A stretch of DNA of 64,000 nt from Ciona savignyi (GCA_000149265.1 CH002525.1:538969-602968); one strand, 5' to 3'. Shown: positions 14,501-27,189, counted from the stretch's first letter. Program-made: numbers and translations. The notes: generated by a model from the sequence alone, not told the origin.

Positions 14501-17500
14501 GACTATGAATTCTGATTCATCACGTGCTTCGTAGTTGAAAGGCGAACGAAATGACTTGGGCGCAAACAGGACCGTGGATTTTGAAACTGTAGCTGTCTGA
14601 AAAAGATTCACAAAATCAATGGATGATGGAAAAAAACAAAATGTGTCGATTTTTATTTAAAAGCCTAAGATCTCAATGGCACACACGAAAGCAGAAGCTG
14701 CTTGCTTACATTGCAAAGAATAACGCAAATTTTTGGGAGGGACTCTTTTTTTTAACAAACTTTTTCTAACAACTAGGGACTTGTTTTTCTAACAGCTTTG
14801 CTGTGGGAGGGACTCTTTTTTTAACAAACTTTTTCTAACAACTAGGGACTCGTTTTTCTAACAACTTTGCTGTGCAAAGACTTTTTCCAGTAGTGGATGT
14901 CAGATGGTTTTAACAGCACAGCAAGCTAGACACCCACCTTATAAAATCGTTGACAAAGCTTTCCACTGCTAGCTAAGTCAAGCCGGTGATATTGGAAAGT
15001 TTGATTAGTTATCGAACTAAAAGTATCTTTTGGCTCCAAAATATTTTTCTCAGCATTGACTTTAGATACAAAGCATATCGAGAATTTTGTACCATTGATC
15101 GATTTCCAAAATAGATTGGCTTTCATCTGAATTTTGTTGCATAATTGGTTAAACTTAAGTAAAATGATTTGTTTATTTTATGGACACTAATTAGCTTTAG
15201 GGTCTTTTAAAATTTAAGCAAAAATCTTTAATCATGAGATGGACTTTTATTATGGTAATCCAACTGTAGGTAGACTGTGTTTTTAGTTTTGTGTTATAAT
15301 GTAGTTGAATCAAATCTGAGGATAAACACGCATGTTCAACATACTAAACATCATATAACAAACAAACCAACTTACTCTTGCACTATTTACTGTGCCACCA
15401 ACAGGTAAAACCTTTATCATGTCAATTGCTTTGCTTCCACTTTGGCCTGCTATCATAGACTCTATAACCGCACCAAAATTGGTGCCACGCTCCAGTTGGT
15501 TGATATGATAATAATTGACAGAATCCGAAGGCATGAGGGCGGGCATTGATGGATGGAAAATGACCCGGCCTTTATTATCTGGTTATATTTGTATTGGATA
15601 AATTTTACTTGCCAAGGATGGGTGGATTTTAATTTGTATCCCTATTCCAACCATGCCTTTGCAAACAATTTATTTATGTTACTGTAAAATAACTCACTGT
15701 TCCAACCTAGCAGGATGTCCACAATTAACTCAAACCTGTAACCTTTTGGTTGGATATGCTGATAACCACAATGTCCGGAACTCAATATAAAATTGCTTGT
15801 TTTAAAATTAATGTTTAATGGTATAATACCAAATCTTAAATTCACTGTACCTATAATGAATATGTAAGATCCATCTCCATTATTGAAGTAAATTGCATCT
15901 TTAAATATATCTTGCAAAGTAATGTCAATGGCAACTACACCATACAATGTATTTGTTCCTGGTCTGTAAACTGGAAGACCTATTGTGAGAATCAAACCTA
16001 AAAATATTAAATATTTTTTTACCTAGTTAGCAAGTGGTTTTAGATTAGGACAGTGCTTTTCACCCTGAACCTTTTTCGTATAAAAATAGTGTGTTCTGAA
16101 TGTAATTTTGTTTTAATTAATGTTATGGATACTGTTGTAGCAATAATAAGTTCTGCAAACTCACACTTAATTACTGTATTGTGCTGTTTAATGATTATCT
16201 ATTTATATACGCTAGTCAAACTTAAAAATTTATTAAAAATCACAATTAAAACAAATTCCTAATTTCTATAATATATCAGAAAGGAAAGTATGCGCCACCA
16301 GCCCACCACCCAATATCCATAAAATATGAAGTGGAATTAACAGTGTTTATATTGATGAACATGAATTATTTACAGTTGTAATAACAGACTGCAGAAGCAG
16401 ATAATAAATATTAAATAAATTCAGTCAAAAACGGACATTAACAAAAAAACAATATTAAATATATACCTGTAGCGAAGGGTATTAAGTATAATATTGTGTG
16501 ATAAGTATACTAGCCTAAGCAAAAACCATAAAAGTAAAATAATTTAAATAGTATTTTTTTAAATATTTTTTTAAATTTATACACAAATAATCTTTTAATT
16601 GGAGCGAAACGTTTGCGTAATCATAAAGATAATAATTTTAAAGTTAAATGAATAAAATTGCAAATGTTGTTTATAAGCAGCAATTAAAAATCTTGCTGCT
16701 ATTTTACTGTTTATTTGGTACCCTAAGTAAAGGTGGTAATTTTACCCTTACTTTTATCTAGCCCAGACATTTTCTTAGAAATTTTAGTAACCTTATAAAT
16801 AAAAAGTACTTCTTCATTTAGTATAACTGGGGGTGGATTATATGAAAATTAAAGTTAAGCTGGGTAACCTGTAATCACATGTTAATGCTTTGGCGCCATA
16901 GTTAATAAGTAACAGAAAATACATAAACCTACCCAAGCCACCAGCATCTATGTAAGGTACAGAGAAAACAGGTTCATTCACATAAGTAGAGTTGTTTAAA
17001 GCCTGGTTTAAATCACTCATTATCTTACGAATGTCGTTAGGTTCAGTAATAAGAAATACATTTCCTGAAAATAATATGGCAATTTTAATATAACAAATTA
17101 TAAGCAACAAAATTATTTTGGTAGATTTTAAAATGTGACAGACTGGGATAAAATAGATTTAAGGGAAAATGTACTAACCATTTTTGGATTGATTTACATT
17201 TGCAGCTTTAGATAGTTGCTCTAAAATTCCATAGTTAACTGCAAATGGAAAATAATAATTAGGTTGTCTCAGTTAAAGGTTTCATGATATGCAGGTGCTA
17301 AAACAGTCTCAAAAATCGGGTGGTAGACAGTTAAAATAGTGAGCAGTTTACACAGTTATACTATTCAAAGATAAAGAAACTATATTGTAGCCAGTGTGAT
17401 AATATAATTATTTGCATTGGCCCTCAAGTAACATTTTTCACACCCGTGACTGATAAGTGACTTAACATCGACACTACCAGCAAAATGGCCAAGGTAAGAG

Positions 17501-20500
17501 TTAACCCGGAAACCTGACAGATTATTACAAAAGTTCCTAATCAAAAACTTGTATTACCATTTCTGCCAAGGGCATAAGAAAACACAACAGCGGAATTTCC
17601 AATTCTCTTATTCCCTTCTTTTATCACAGAATACACAGCGTTTATATTTCCATGGGCTTCCTTGGGTTCCCCATCCGTTATTAACATGACAGCGTAATTT
17701 GATGCACCATTTTTAACTGAAATATAATGTAAGACTTTTTTATCCAAACTAACATTACAATATAAAAATTATTTAATACTGGACGTTATAATCTTTAGGG
17801 ATACATACCACATCAGTTTATAGAGTTACTACATCAAAAGACCAAAAAGTTCATTTAGTACAAGACTGTGCATAATATGTTACGATACCAATAATATAAT
17901 GTTACAAGTGACAGCCACAAAAACATCCTACAAGAATTGTTTTGGTAATATGGCAAAACGATTTCTTTATTAAAAATTTAATTGGTTACAATACAAAAAC
18001 AAGTTAAATATTAAAACATAGTAGCTAAACTACATCATACTTTCATTTTGAATGACTTCATTTTGGTAATCCTGATTCAACAGTTGAAAAGCATTTTCGA
18101 ATGCTACTTTGTATGAAGATTCACCTGAAATTTTAGTTAATAGCATTTTTTAATTTCTGATTTTAAACAAGTTACCACATAGCCAATATGAAAATATCAG
18201 TGATGTTTGATTTATTTTAGTTTTCTTCCTTTCCGCAGCACTGCCATGTTTAATACAAAACCAACACCAATATACAGCAACTAAAACGAAACTTACCAAC
18301 TGGAACTAGGGTTTTAAGGAACTCTTCCATAAGTTTAAGTTTATTTGATTCAGTTGCAAGAGTCAGTTGGTTTCGGAAACAACCCATGGGAAAAACTGCT
18401 TGATTGTGAAATGCAATGGCACCAACCTATTTAAAGCATAATATTTAATGTTATTTAAAATAGCCTCTTTTACCATTGCAAATTTTTAACAGCGCCTTAC
18501 AGGGTAGAATCAACCATAGATTATGCCCTAAACTTATGTTTTTTAGACTATTTAGACATGATAGTGGACCAAAAGTTCATATTGCATAGGTTTGGTTGCT
18601 CATGTATTTTGATATGACATGATGACAGTCTTTATAACATGGGTAAAGTATTTGCAATGTTTGGACGTAAACAAAGGTTGTGTTTATTTATTGAAACAAT
18701 AAATAAAATGATACAAAAATGTAAATAACTTAAAATTGGTTAAATAATGTTAGCTGTATGTTAAGGGCATACCATATTTATTTATACAAGAAGTAATTTA
18801 AAAAAAATGTTTGCTAAGTCATTACAATTATTATTACAACATGTCAATCTAAAGTTACATTCCAGCTCTGAGTTTCTATTATTTAGACTTTCAATTTAAT
18901 CATCACGGGTGAAATAAGATATTGAATACAGAATTTAGTTGTTACTTGCTCCAAAAAATATTAACTACCAGAGTAAAGGATTTCCCAACGAAGATAGTAA
19001 TGCGTAACGTGTATTATTTACCAATTGCAGAAAATCAAATATATATTTATGTGTATACATGGTGAAAACAAATTTGCAATACTAAAACAAAATGATTACA
19101 GTACCTTATCATTGGGTCTTAAGGTACCAAGCACTATTTGGATAAGTTGAATTGCTATTTCGATAAGTGTTTGACTGTTGTATGTTCTTTGCATTGATCT
19201 TGAAATATCCAAAAGGAAAAGGATTCGTTTTGAGCGGGGCCAAGCAGTCTCTATATACCATGGTCTAAAATTGTAAATGTGTGCTTGACAATACAAAACG
19301 TCTTTGCCTTAATATATCTTTCGTAGTTTTTGCATAAATATATATTTCCTATGTTTCACTGTTATAAAACATAGATTCATATTTTTATCTTCAAAAAACT
19401 AGGTGGATTAGAGCGTCGACTTTTTAAATTTAAATATCGAAACTAGTTGCTAGCAAGTTGGTTGTGTCCTTAGGCAAAGCACTCATTAGGCCTATCTCAA
19501 CCTTCTGGATTAACAAGTTGTACTAAAACTAAAAGAATGCTTAATTAAATGCAAAACACTTCAGTAGCTCTGGTTTGTCCCACCGGTTAGTCTGGTGATT
19601 TAGTGAGACGCCTTTCATCCGAAAGGTTGCAGGTTTAAAACTGTTTGTGTCTTTGGGCAAGGCACTTAAAGGACATATCCTATCATACACAACACACTAC
19701 AATGGCCAGGGTGAGCGTGAAGTGATCTGACGATTGCCCGCTTGTTAACTCCCTTATTGTTCCCATTCAGGGGATAAACATGAATATCCTATCTGAACCC
19801 GATGAGTTATTTCGGTTTTGCTGTTCATTCCTATAATAATGAAATAAAAATATATAATTTAAGAAATCAACCTGAATCTTGGGTCAATTGTACTGCAGTT
19901 TGAGATTAATGATGCAGGATATAATGTCATCACTCCTTGCTCTGTGCCAACATATTGCCATTTTATATCAGGAACAACTCGTTGGTTAGCTTTCATAGCT
20001 TCCAGTACACTAGATGAGAGTGATTCGATGTGGCGCGGTGCAGTTGATGCAATAATCTCACACATTTCATTAGTGTTGACCTGAAGTGGTGATTATTCGA
20101 ACAGATTACTCATGTTTTATACCGAAAAATGGAAAAACAGAAAGGAAGTTAGCACAAGGACTTTGTACCCACCAACGGATTACCACGCAGCTATTACACT
20201 GTGGCACAGGCAATGTCAGCTAAGTGCCTTTCCCAAAGACACAACTGACTAGCTTAGCTAGTGACAGTATTATTTCTGCAACCCTTTGGGTTAAAGGCGA
20301 TGTACTAACAAGCCAAGACTTTTAGACAGACATTTTGAATATGTCCAAGTAAGCGTTACCTAAGAATAAGTCCTTTCAAATTCATAGCTGGTGAAACGTA
20401 CGGTACTATAAATTTACTACTAAGAAATATACAGAATAAAAGACTAGTGACAAAACTCTTTAATTTATCTCACATCAGTTTTGTAGTTGTCATTTCTTGT

Positions 20501-22206
20501 TAGCTGGCTTTTTTCATATTTACAACATGGTTGCCAGGTTTGTGAGTGGGCATCTAGCGATGAATGTAGTACATTCTGTAGTTGCCTAAGTGCAGCTACT
20601 CGATTGTCGATGATGATTGATATTTTATCACATATCTGGCAATTGGATATGATTTTTACAGCACAATGTTTTTAATAGAGAAATTAGTATACCTCTGTGG
20701 TACAGAAAGTAGATATATATTGCTTCTCCTAAAGTCGGCTGGGTTTCGACCATAAGTGGCTTAAGCAACTGAATTTTTGCGATCCAAACAATTCCAGTGT
20801 ATTCATATTTAAAAAACACTTTAACGGCTGCAGTAACCCACTAGTAGGCACAGGGTAATATAACGATTTCCAGTGTTAAAATGCATTGTTTTTTTTTAAC
20901 ATGGAAATCAATAGTAGGACATAGGATAGGATATTCATCTTTATCCAAGTGAATGGGAAAACCAAGGGGGTTAACACACGGGCAATCGTCAGATCACCTC
21001 GCGCCCATCGTCGGGTTACCGGAGCTATTATAATGATCGACACGTTCCTTTAATTTGGTAGAACCCATTGATCCGCTGGGTCAGGCATGACCGTAAAGTG
21101 CCTTGCCCAAGGACACAACCGACTAGCTAGCGACCAGTTTCGCAACTACAACCTTTCGATTGAAAAGCGACGCACTTAAACCGTTAGACCAACGGGCCGG
21201 ACTCATATTGTTAGATTTAACATAATATACCCTATTGACCATCAAAAAGTATTGACCATCCTTTGAAGTTTACCGTATTTATATAGGAATGCCCATCTAT
21301 TCTCTGCCATTTAAATCTCAATTGATCCACCAATTTCTGAAAACAATTAGAATTTTTAGTTGTTAGTCTTAGCAGAGTGGAAATGTTTATTCTAAGGTTG
21401 TATTTTGCAAAAATCGTGCTAGTAAATAAATAATATAAAATTTCTAATAAGTAAGTAATTAGATGTCACTAAACAGCGTAAAGCGTACGTCAATGATCTA
21501 GTCCTCCAGTGTGTACGTTTCGTAAACTGTTGACTATAAAATGTGGGGAATTCCCTTAATTTTCGCTACAACTTACGTCACTGCGGTAATTAATTTTTGT
21601 GAGAGAAAAGTCAAGGCAGAACAGTTTTAACACGTCGTCTCGTACATATTATTTCAGTTATTCTTCGATTAAAAGCAACAAGCCGTTTAATTAGAAACAA
21701 TAGTTTTCCGGTATACAACGAAAACAACCATCTAATAAAGCTAGGCCTATAGGCTACGTTACAATACGTAGGCTGCATATCATAAGCGTTGATGTACGTA
21801 GAATTTTCAGGGAAACCCGTTTAGTAAATAGTATACTACGTGTATCCGAAATGCAATATCGTCATGGCGATATTTAAAACTCATCTCACGTCAGTCAAAG
21901 TTTTACACATTGGTCTAACTCTAAAGTCTAAACAACATTTCTCAAGACACGACCATGTCGTTATGGCTTTTAAATGCTACGTCAGTGAGATAATTGATAA
22001 ACAAAGTTAAAAAACAGAAATATGATACGCGGAAACAGCAATATGATACGTTCACTTTTATATACCTGAAGTTCTTCCACTCCCAACGCCGTTTCCATTA
22101 CTTCGGCAACATATGTCGACAGTATGCTGACATTAGCTTTAATGTGGTATTCCTGCGCCGTCGAAAATATCATGAAACAGTTTACTAATACTAAGACTAC
22201 CAGCAT
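5591..22206 (-). CDS. CACHD1: VWFA and cache domain-containing protein 1-like (CACHD1 orthologue), complete, 26 exons
   Basis: Type I membrane protein of the alpha2delta/CACHD1 family; the vertebrate member modulates voltage-gated calcium channels. Exons from 5' to 3' (high to low): 22066-22206, 21274-21336, 20474-20635, 19872-20080, 19105-19264, 18297-18426, 18041-18124, 17558-17716, 17179-17238, 16933-17064, 15851-15997, 15376-15578, 14938-15126, 14438-14596, 13735-13910, 13116-13236, 12473-12567, 12208-12314, 9920-10055, 9300-9411, 8909-9004, 8487-8597, 7751-7895, 7437-7598, 6420-6482, 5591-6051. They sum to 3,783 nt, or 1,260 aa plus stop, with all phases compatible; the human protein is about this long. 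Seen: signal peptide 1-18; VWA with D211-x-S213-x-S215, S292 and LITDGEP (D331); cache-like regions about 400-560 and 640-870; Cys-rich juxtamembrane region; TM 1050-1072; cytoplasmic tail of about 188 aa. Collinear matches to CACHD1 include DIKWQY, FQYHRLDL and SRSKR-type blocks. The exon 14/15 junction (donor GAA|GTATTC) is the least certain. A 100-N gap lies in one intron. Confidence 0.92.
12704..12803. other. Assembly gap (100 N)
   Basis: Exactly 100 N within the intron between the CACHD1 exons at 12473-12567 and 13116-13236. The round number suggests a placeholder of unknown true size. The flanking exons join in phase, so no exon need be missing. Confidence 0.99.
14738..14880 (+). repeat. 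Two-copy tandem repeat in a CACHD1 intron
   Basis: Two near-identical units of about 70 bp, each starting GGGAGGGACTC and ending near AACTTTGCTGTG, lie head to tail in the intron between exons 13 and 14. They differ by only a few bases, so the duplication is recent. No function is apparent. Confidence 0.85.
19583..19792 (+). mobile_element. tRNA-derived SINE, near-complete copy in sense orientation
   Basis: Begins with a tRNA-like head (CCGGTTAGTCTGGTGATTTA resembling a pol III A box, then AGGTTGCAGGTTTAAAACTG in B-box position), continues through GTCTTTGGGCAAGGCACTTA and ends with GGGATAAACATGAATATCCT. The same blocks occur in the same order in other copies in this window. It lies in the CACHD1 intron between exons 4 and 5, antisense to the gene. 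Confidence 0.82.
20168..20312 (-). mobile_element. SINE fragment (antisense)
   Basis: Carries the family blocks AAGTGCCTTTCCCAAAGAC and ACTGACTAGCTTAGCTAG and a degenerate tRNA-like head near the high-coordinate end. It lacks the 3' tail seen in longer copies. Located in the CACHD1 intron between exons 3 and 4. Confidence 0.6.
20924..21200 (-). mobile_element. tRNA-derived SINE, full-length copy (antisense)
   Basis: Reads on the plus strand from AGGATATTCATCTTTATCC through AAGTGCCTTGCCCAAGGAC to a terminal tRNA-like head ending AGACCAACGGGCCGG. On the minus strand this is head (A and B box-like), body, tail. It is about 277 bp and sits in the CACHD1 intron between exons 2 and 3. It is one of the best-preserved copies here. 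Confidence 0.85.
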
Positions 22207-22522
22207 TTTTTATTGTTGCATTTTATACTTTTGTTTAGCCTGAATAAGTAAGATTATGGTAAATAGTAAATAGTTTTAACACAGGCCACTCATTCGAAAA
22301 TATTAACAGAAACGAAGAACCAAGAAAAAACCAGGAAGTTTTCGCTTCTACTGTTTATAAATAAACCGCCTGTTCTGTCGAGCTCATGAGTTGCCCCCGG
22401 CTTATAACTCAAACAGTGTTTCATTTTGAAGGACTGTATAACAAGGTTTGATTTTAACCCGTTCTTACGAATTCCAAACTATCGTACAAACCAAACTTTT
22501 ATCATTGGAACTGACTACCTGT

Positions 22523-22879
22523 TCAACCGTATAGATATAACAACAGGCCATTAGTCTGCAACGTTATTTTTGATCGGATATCAAACGATAGCAAGCCTGA
22601 ATGCTTTATACTACGGTTATAATTTACTTTGTAGTAGAATAGATTGAGGAACCTGATCGGCTGTCTGGGTAAATAAAGATTCGGGAACCAAAAGGGTCTC
22701 AAGGACTTTAGTCTTTTTCTGCTTTCCGCTTGAGTTAGCACGCCGTAACAATACACCGGACTTGAAAACATTGTTAGCCCACAAACGATTAATTGTATTG
22801 TTGTACTCGTGAGTTCGTCAAGAGCTTTGGAATAGTTGATTAACCTTGGAATAGGTAACAAAGTATAGCCACAGGCCAA
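22523..22879 (-). CDS. Possible divergent 7TM-receptor C-terminal exon (weak)
   Basis: An open frame whose middle reads like the last transmembrane helix and tail of a rhodopsin-like receptor: a hydrophobic run TIQLIVCGLTMFSSPVYCYG followed by a basic, amphipathic ESRKRLKSL stretch. FSSPVYCY would stand in for the usual NPxxY. It could join the ORF at 26667-26879, but I could not build a continuous spliced model and no start exon was found. It may be a pseudogene or chance. Confidence 0.22.
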   Translation of the reverse strand: MACGYTLLPIPRLINYSKALDELTSTTIQLIVCGLTMFSSPVYCYGVLTQAESRKRLKSLRPFWFPNLYLPRQPIRFLNLFYYKVNYNRSIKHSGLLSFDIRSKITLQTNGLLLYLYG

Positions 22880-23094
22880 TCTAAAATGGTACTTTTTTCG
22901 TAAAAGTTTTTAATTGTTTCAATTTTAATAAAACACATATTGCCCTTATATGTTGTGTCCTTAGGCATGACAATAAGCGGGCATTGCCTGATCCGAGTCG
23001 ATTAATAGATTCTAATAAAATTAAAAGGACGTTTCAATCATATAAAACACTGACGGTTAACCGTGTGTAAAACCCTTGATTAATTATTGGCTAG

Positions 23095-23168
23095 GTAATT
23101 TAACCGGTACCCGCTTGACAACGTTTTTCCATTCACGAAAATAAAACATGAATGCCCTATCCTATACA
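23095..23168 (+). mobile_element. SINE tail fragment
   Basis: Matches the 3' part of the SINE family (GACAACGTTTTTCCATTC, then ATAAAACATGAATGCCCTA). The head and body are missing or too diverged to call. Confidence 0.45.
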
Positions 23169-23384
23169 TTATTTTGAATATCCCATATAAACACAGGGGC
23201 CGTTAATACACGACCAATCGTTGTTATTTCGGACAAATCAACGGGCTGTGGTTTGAGACGTTTGTACTGTTTAAGTATAACCTATTAATCAATCGGGTTC
23301 AGGTAAATCCGCAAAGTGCCCAGTGCTGGATAACAACCTACTAGCCAAACGGCTGGTTGTAAGTTAAAGACCCTACTGTCGACT

Positions 23385-23700
23385 GTCTACGCCAGTAGTT
23401 TTCGATCTTTTTGACCTCGTGGAACACCCGAGACCAATTAAGAAACGAACGGGCGCACTTTGCGCGGGGAGTCAAACAATACGCTAAATACTTAAACAAT
23501 TTTAGAAAAAATACAAAAAATTAAAAGTTTAGTTTAAATAATATTATCAGCGAATTTCTACAAAACGAAATTACTGTTTCTTGAACGCTCTTGCTTTTCG
23601 ATAGTTAATGTAGAACTGACGTTACAATGGAAAAAAACAAACTATAGATACTAACCATTTAGTAGTTTATGATCTATGCACACCCTGTCGTAAATTTACG
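23385..23700 (+). mobile_element. Old hAT-like non-autonomous element, copy with empty Kolobok site
   Basis: Starts near CAGTAGTTTTCGATCTTTTT (hAT-like terminus) and continues through TAAATACTTAAACAATTTTAG, AACGAAATTACTGTTTCTTG and GCTCTTGCTTTTCGATAG, ending past CTATGCACACC. The same blocks flank the Kolobok-type element at 48859-50573. Here the site reads ATAGTTAATG without an insert, which makes it the natural empty site. No target duplication could be fixed for this copy. Confidence 0.6.
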
Positions 23701-23794
23701 AAATGCAAGTGGTGCGCACCTAGCGCACTGGTGCGCCACAGGGACAAACCTTGTGAAGACTTTAACGGCAGTTGCTTGAAACTAGTCAAAATTA

Positions 23795-24140
23795 TTTTTT
23801 CCGGCCCCAAAATACATTTGTCGACTCGAAAATACTTTTGTCGATAGCGAATAAAAGATTTGCGGTTCCTAAAAAAGTTTTGCCGATCGGCTACAAAAAA
23901 AGATTTGCGGATCGGCAACATAGTTTTGCCAATTTGCAAAACAGTTTGCTGATTGGCTCCAAAAAATGATTTGCGGATCGGCAAAATAGTTTTGGCGATT
24001 TGCAAAAGAGTTTTGTTGATTGGCTGCAAAAAAATATTTGCGGATCGGCAAAAGAGTTTTGCCGATTTGAAAATACTTTTGTCGATTTGAAAATATTTTT
24101 GTCGATTTGAAAATATTTTTGTCGATTATAAATAGTTTTG
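23795..24140 (+). repeat. Degenerate tandem repeat of about 20-45 bp units
   Basis: Repeated variations of GATTTGCGGATCGGCAAA and GAAAATACTTTTGTCGATT alternate over about 350 bp, becoming more homogeneous at the high-coordinate end. The open frames on both strands here are by-products of a repeat period compatible with 3 and are not treated as genes. Confidence 0.8.
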
Positions 24141-24397
24141 TAGACTTAATTAAAGTTACAGGATTGTCCTTATGAGCCACCGAAGAAAATATTTCTAATT
24201 ACATAACGAAAAATTAAAATTCGGTTTTAAAGAGAAATCTGATAAAAACGGGCATGACTTCGTAAACCCCGATCGATGATAGATTGAAAAAAGTGTTCAA
24301 CCAGGAGATGCACAATCAACACCTTTATTTCACGAAGCTCTGCTTCACTGTTACAAAACTTCACAATTTTAAGAGAACACCAGGTCACAGCCTAGCA

Positions 24398-24712
24398 CAG
24401 TGTTTCCCAACCTTTTTTGGTCACGGACTATTTCCTGACCAGCGAAAGTCTTTGCGGACTCAAAGTGCATCAATTTTTAATTAGCGTAGGTGAAAAATTT
24501 AGAGTAACTGGACTATATGTGCATACGATACACTACTATAAACTACTACAAAATTACCTGGAGTTACAATGTCTCGTTGATAAAAACATATCACTGCTGT
24601 TTATAACGATCAAAAACAAATAAAAGTTTTATAAATTGTTGATGTGCTTGCGGACTCATTTAAACCTTCCACGGACTCATTTGAGACCGCGGACTCGGGT
24701 TGGGAAACACTG
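24398..24712. mobile_element. hAT-superfamily MITE with perfect 8-bp target duplication
   Basis: 315 bp bounded by inverted ends CAGTGTTTCCCAACC and GGTTGGGAAACACTG. It is flanked by identical 8-bp direct repeats GCCTAGCA at 24390-24397 and 24713-24720. The CAG...CTG ends and 8-bp duplication are standard for hAT elements. It has no transposase frame, so it was mobilised in trans. Confidence 0.93.
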
Positions 24713-25895
24713 GCCTAGCACATGCTGCTTCCAACCATACAAACATTGGGGAATAACCATCATTGTTACAAACACTCATTTAAATACCATGTCTATAAGA
24801 GAGGGCTACTCGTTGGTTTCGGTCGCGCATCTAGTAAGTCGTTATATGCCATATTAAAGGAGCTGTATAGCGTGGAAATAGCAGTAAATATCCTGACCCG
24901 CCCCAAAGATTGTATCTAGGCCTATAAATATTTTTAAAAACTTAGTTTTCCGAATACCAATGAAAATATGCATACTACTAGAGTGTGTCAACACGTATTT
25001 AACCACCACTGTTTGTAAAAGACATTTTGTATGCCATATATTCTAGCTTGAGGGTCCCTAACCATAATTTGTATTTTAAATCCGAGTATGTAGTTTGTAT
25101 CTGCAAGCATAAACTCATGGGTCCTGTAGTAATTAAACCAAACTTCTTTTCTATATGTGTAGTTAAAAAAGAATAATCGTGTTACATTTACAAACATTTT
25201 AACATAAATGTTTTAAATTAAAGCTTCCTTTTAAGCGCTGGTAGTGAAATGAAGCTAAATTCTCCAAACAGTTTTTGATTCAGTTTTTATGGCCTCGGGG
25301 AATTCCCCTAAGTCTTGACATTCTGTTTTTACATATCTGGGTCATATTATCTAACATTTTTTAAAGTTTTAATTTGATTTGACGACTCCTTGTTGGAGAT
25401 ATCAGGGCGATACGGCATGCCTGTCACAATCATGATTTAGAAACAAATCATAATTTTAAGAGTATTTCCCTATAAATTTTATTTCATTTTTCCCATTGGT
25501 ACAGCGGCGGCTACCGCACTAACATTCACCAAATCTGATCTAAATTGTAGCAGCTTTTTTAGCGCTATGCTCAACAGAAACTATTTTTTTTTAAATATAC
25601 CGTTTTTGTTTTTAGAGGCTCAGGATAATCTCCTAAATTTTTTTACCTAAAATGTTGTTTTTGCCTATCTAAACCATTTGTCTAACAAACATTTTTTGGT
25701 TTCTGCATACCTAGACCATGTTGTCTACGAAATGACAAAGTTTAATTACGATTCCATTATTCCTTTTAGTGGATGGGGGGGTGACATGCCATGCCTGTCA
25801 AGCGTTTGACGAAAATAAAAGAAAAAAACGAAAAAACGGACAAAAACATTATGAATCCCATTTTTTCAAATGGGCTCATAATAACCTATAGCTTA

Positions 25896-25970
25896 TAGGA
25901 TAGGATATTCATGTTTATCCCCGTGAATGGGAAAACCAAGCTGGTTAACGCACGGGCAATCGTAATAGTT
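25896..25970 (-). mobile_element. SINE tail fragment (antisense)
   Basis: Contains AGGATATTCATGTTTATCC, GTGAATGGGAAAACCAAG and CACGGGCAATCGT, the tail blocks of the SINE family. The body and tRNA-like head are absent. Confidence 0.65.
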
Positions 25971-26666
25971 TACATTCTTGACTATGAGGATTAAAGCCTC
26001 ATGTCATTAAAGTTTACTACTATCCAATTTCTTAAAAAAGATCCTGACCACGCCAATACACACAATAAATTGAATTCAACTTATATACTACCGTCGTAAC
26101 ATAGATAACTATCGTTACAACCAACTTTATTACATGTGCAATTTATAATCTCATAAACATGTTGTGACGTCCTTAATATAAAAATTCCAGTTCTCTTTGC
26201 CATGTTTCTTAGCGGCGATTATAAGCATGATAACAACTATTAACATATGTTAACGAGTGATTGTTCAGATGCGACCACGCCGACGCATGAAGGTAACTAT
26301 AAGGGAGATTTTTACAATATTTATATATAAGTTAAAGGAAAAGCGTATCGGATACGTAACATCCTGTTCTTTTTGAACCAAATTGCTCTTTGCTCCAGTG
26401 GTAAATAACGTCCAATCGGTCGTGGGTTGGGGTAGTGTAAATATTTAATTTGGAAAGGTAAGTTGGAAGGCAATTTAATTAGCCCATGCAGTACTTCCCC
26501 AATCTTTTTATACCATATGCCACCCGACCAAAGAGATAACATTTCGCAGAACCCTGTTAACCCTTTGCGTATTTTAATTATAACTTTTTGATACATTTAA
26601 TAAGGCACGCGTTAAAAGAGAAAATGAATAAGGAACATCATAAAATTTCACGCTTACTTTTAATTT

Positions 26667-26879
26667 CTACCAGCACTTTAGGTTTCGAAATAAAAGGTAA
26701 AATGGGCCGAATAGGTGCAAAATCGCATCACATATAATTAGTACAAATGGGACTCGATTGAGAAATATTGTGTTAGTGATTGGTTTTGTAATTGGGATTA
26801 ATGTATGGCGTATAAACCACAGGAAGTACACGACCAAAAGGAAACCCCTTAATCTAGTTATTGTACTTTCATGTAACAA
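26667..26879 (-). CDS. Possible divergent 7TM-receptor exon (weak)
   Basis: Open frame with two hydrophobic stretches separated by a short linker. The second, VLIICDAILHLFGPFYLLF, resembles a receptor TM2 (Asp in mid-helix, then PF) and is followed by a Trp as in a first extracellular loop. A donor CTG|GTAGAA and an acceptor near 26557 allow a short continuation. No start codon exon or remaining helices were found. The duplicate copy at 27.5 kb has stops in the matching frame, so this may be a decayed gene. Confidence 0.22.
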   Translation of the reverse strand: MLHESTITRLRGFLLVVYFLWFIRHTLIPITKPITNTIFLNRVPFVLIICDAILHLFGPFYLLFRNLKCW

Positions 26880-27189
26880 AGTCTTTGTGTCAATTATTTA
26901 GTTTATACTGATTTCTTTATTATATATACTGGTATACTGATACGCTTAATATCAAAAAGCAAATTTATTGTTGTGACATTATATTACTAAGGGAACACAA
27001 CTAAACATAAGCACATACTTTTGAGTGCATAACATAGTTAGTTATTGATCAAAATATTTTAACCTGATATTAGGCGCGATGTAAAAAAAACAATCTAAAA
27101 ATGACCCATGTGAGAGCAATTCCTTACGTATTTGCGTGGTAATTTAGTTTAGTTAAGTTCGAAAATTTGAAGATTGCTCGTAATCTTTA

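Noticed and set aside
19583..19660. Functional tRNA gene
   Set aside because: The tRNA-like head has degenerate boxes and is joined to a SINE body and tail repeated elsewhere in the window.
23667..24180. Overlapping open frames on both strands with repetitive peptides
   Set aside because: They lie in a degenerate tandem repeat and have no family resemblance.
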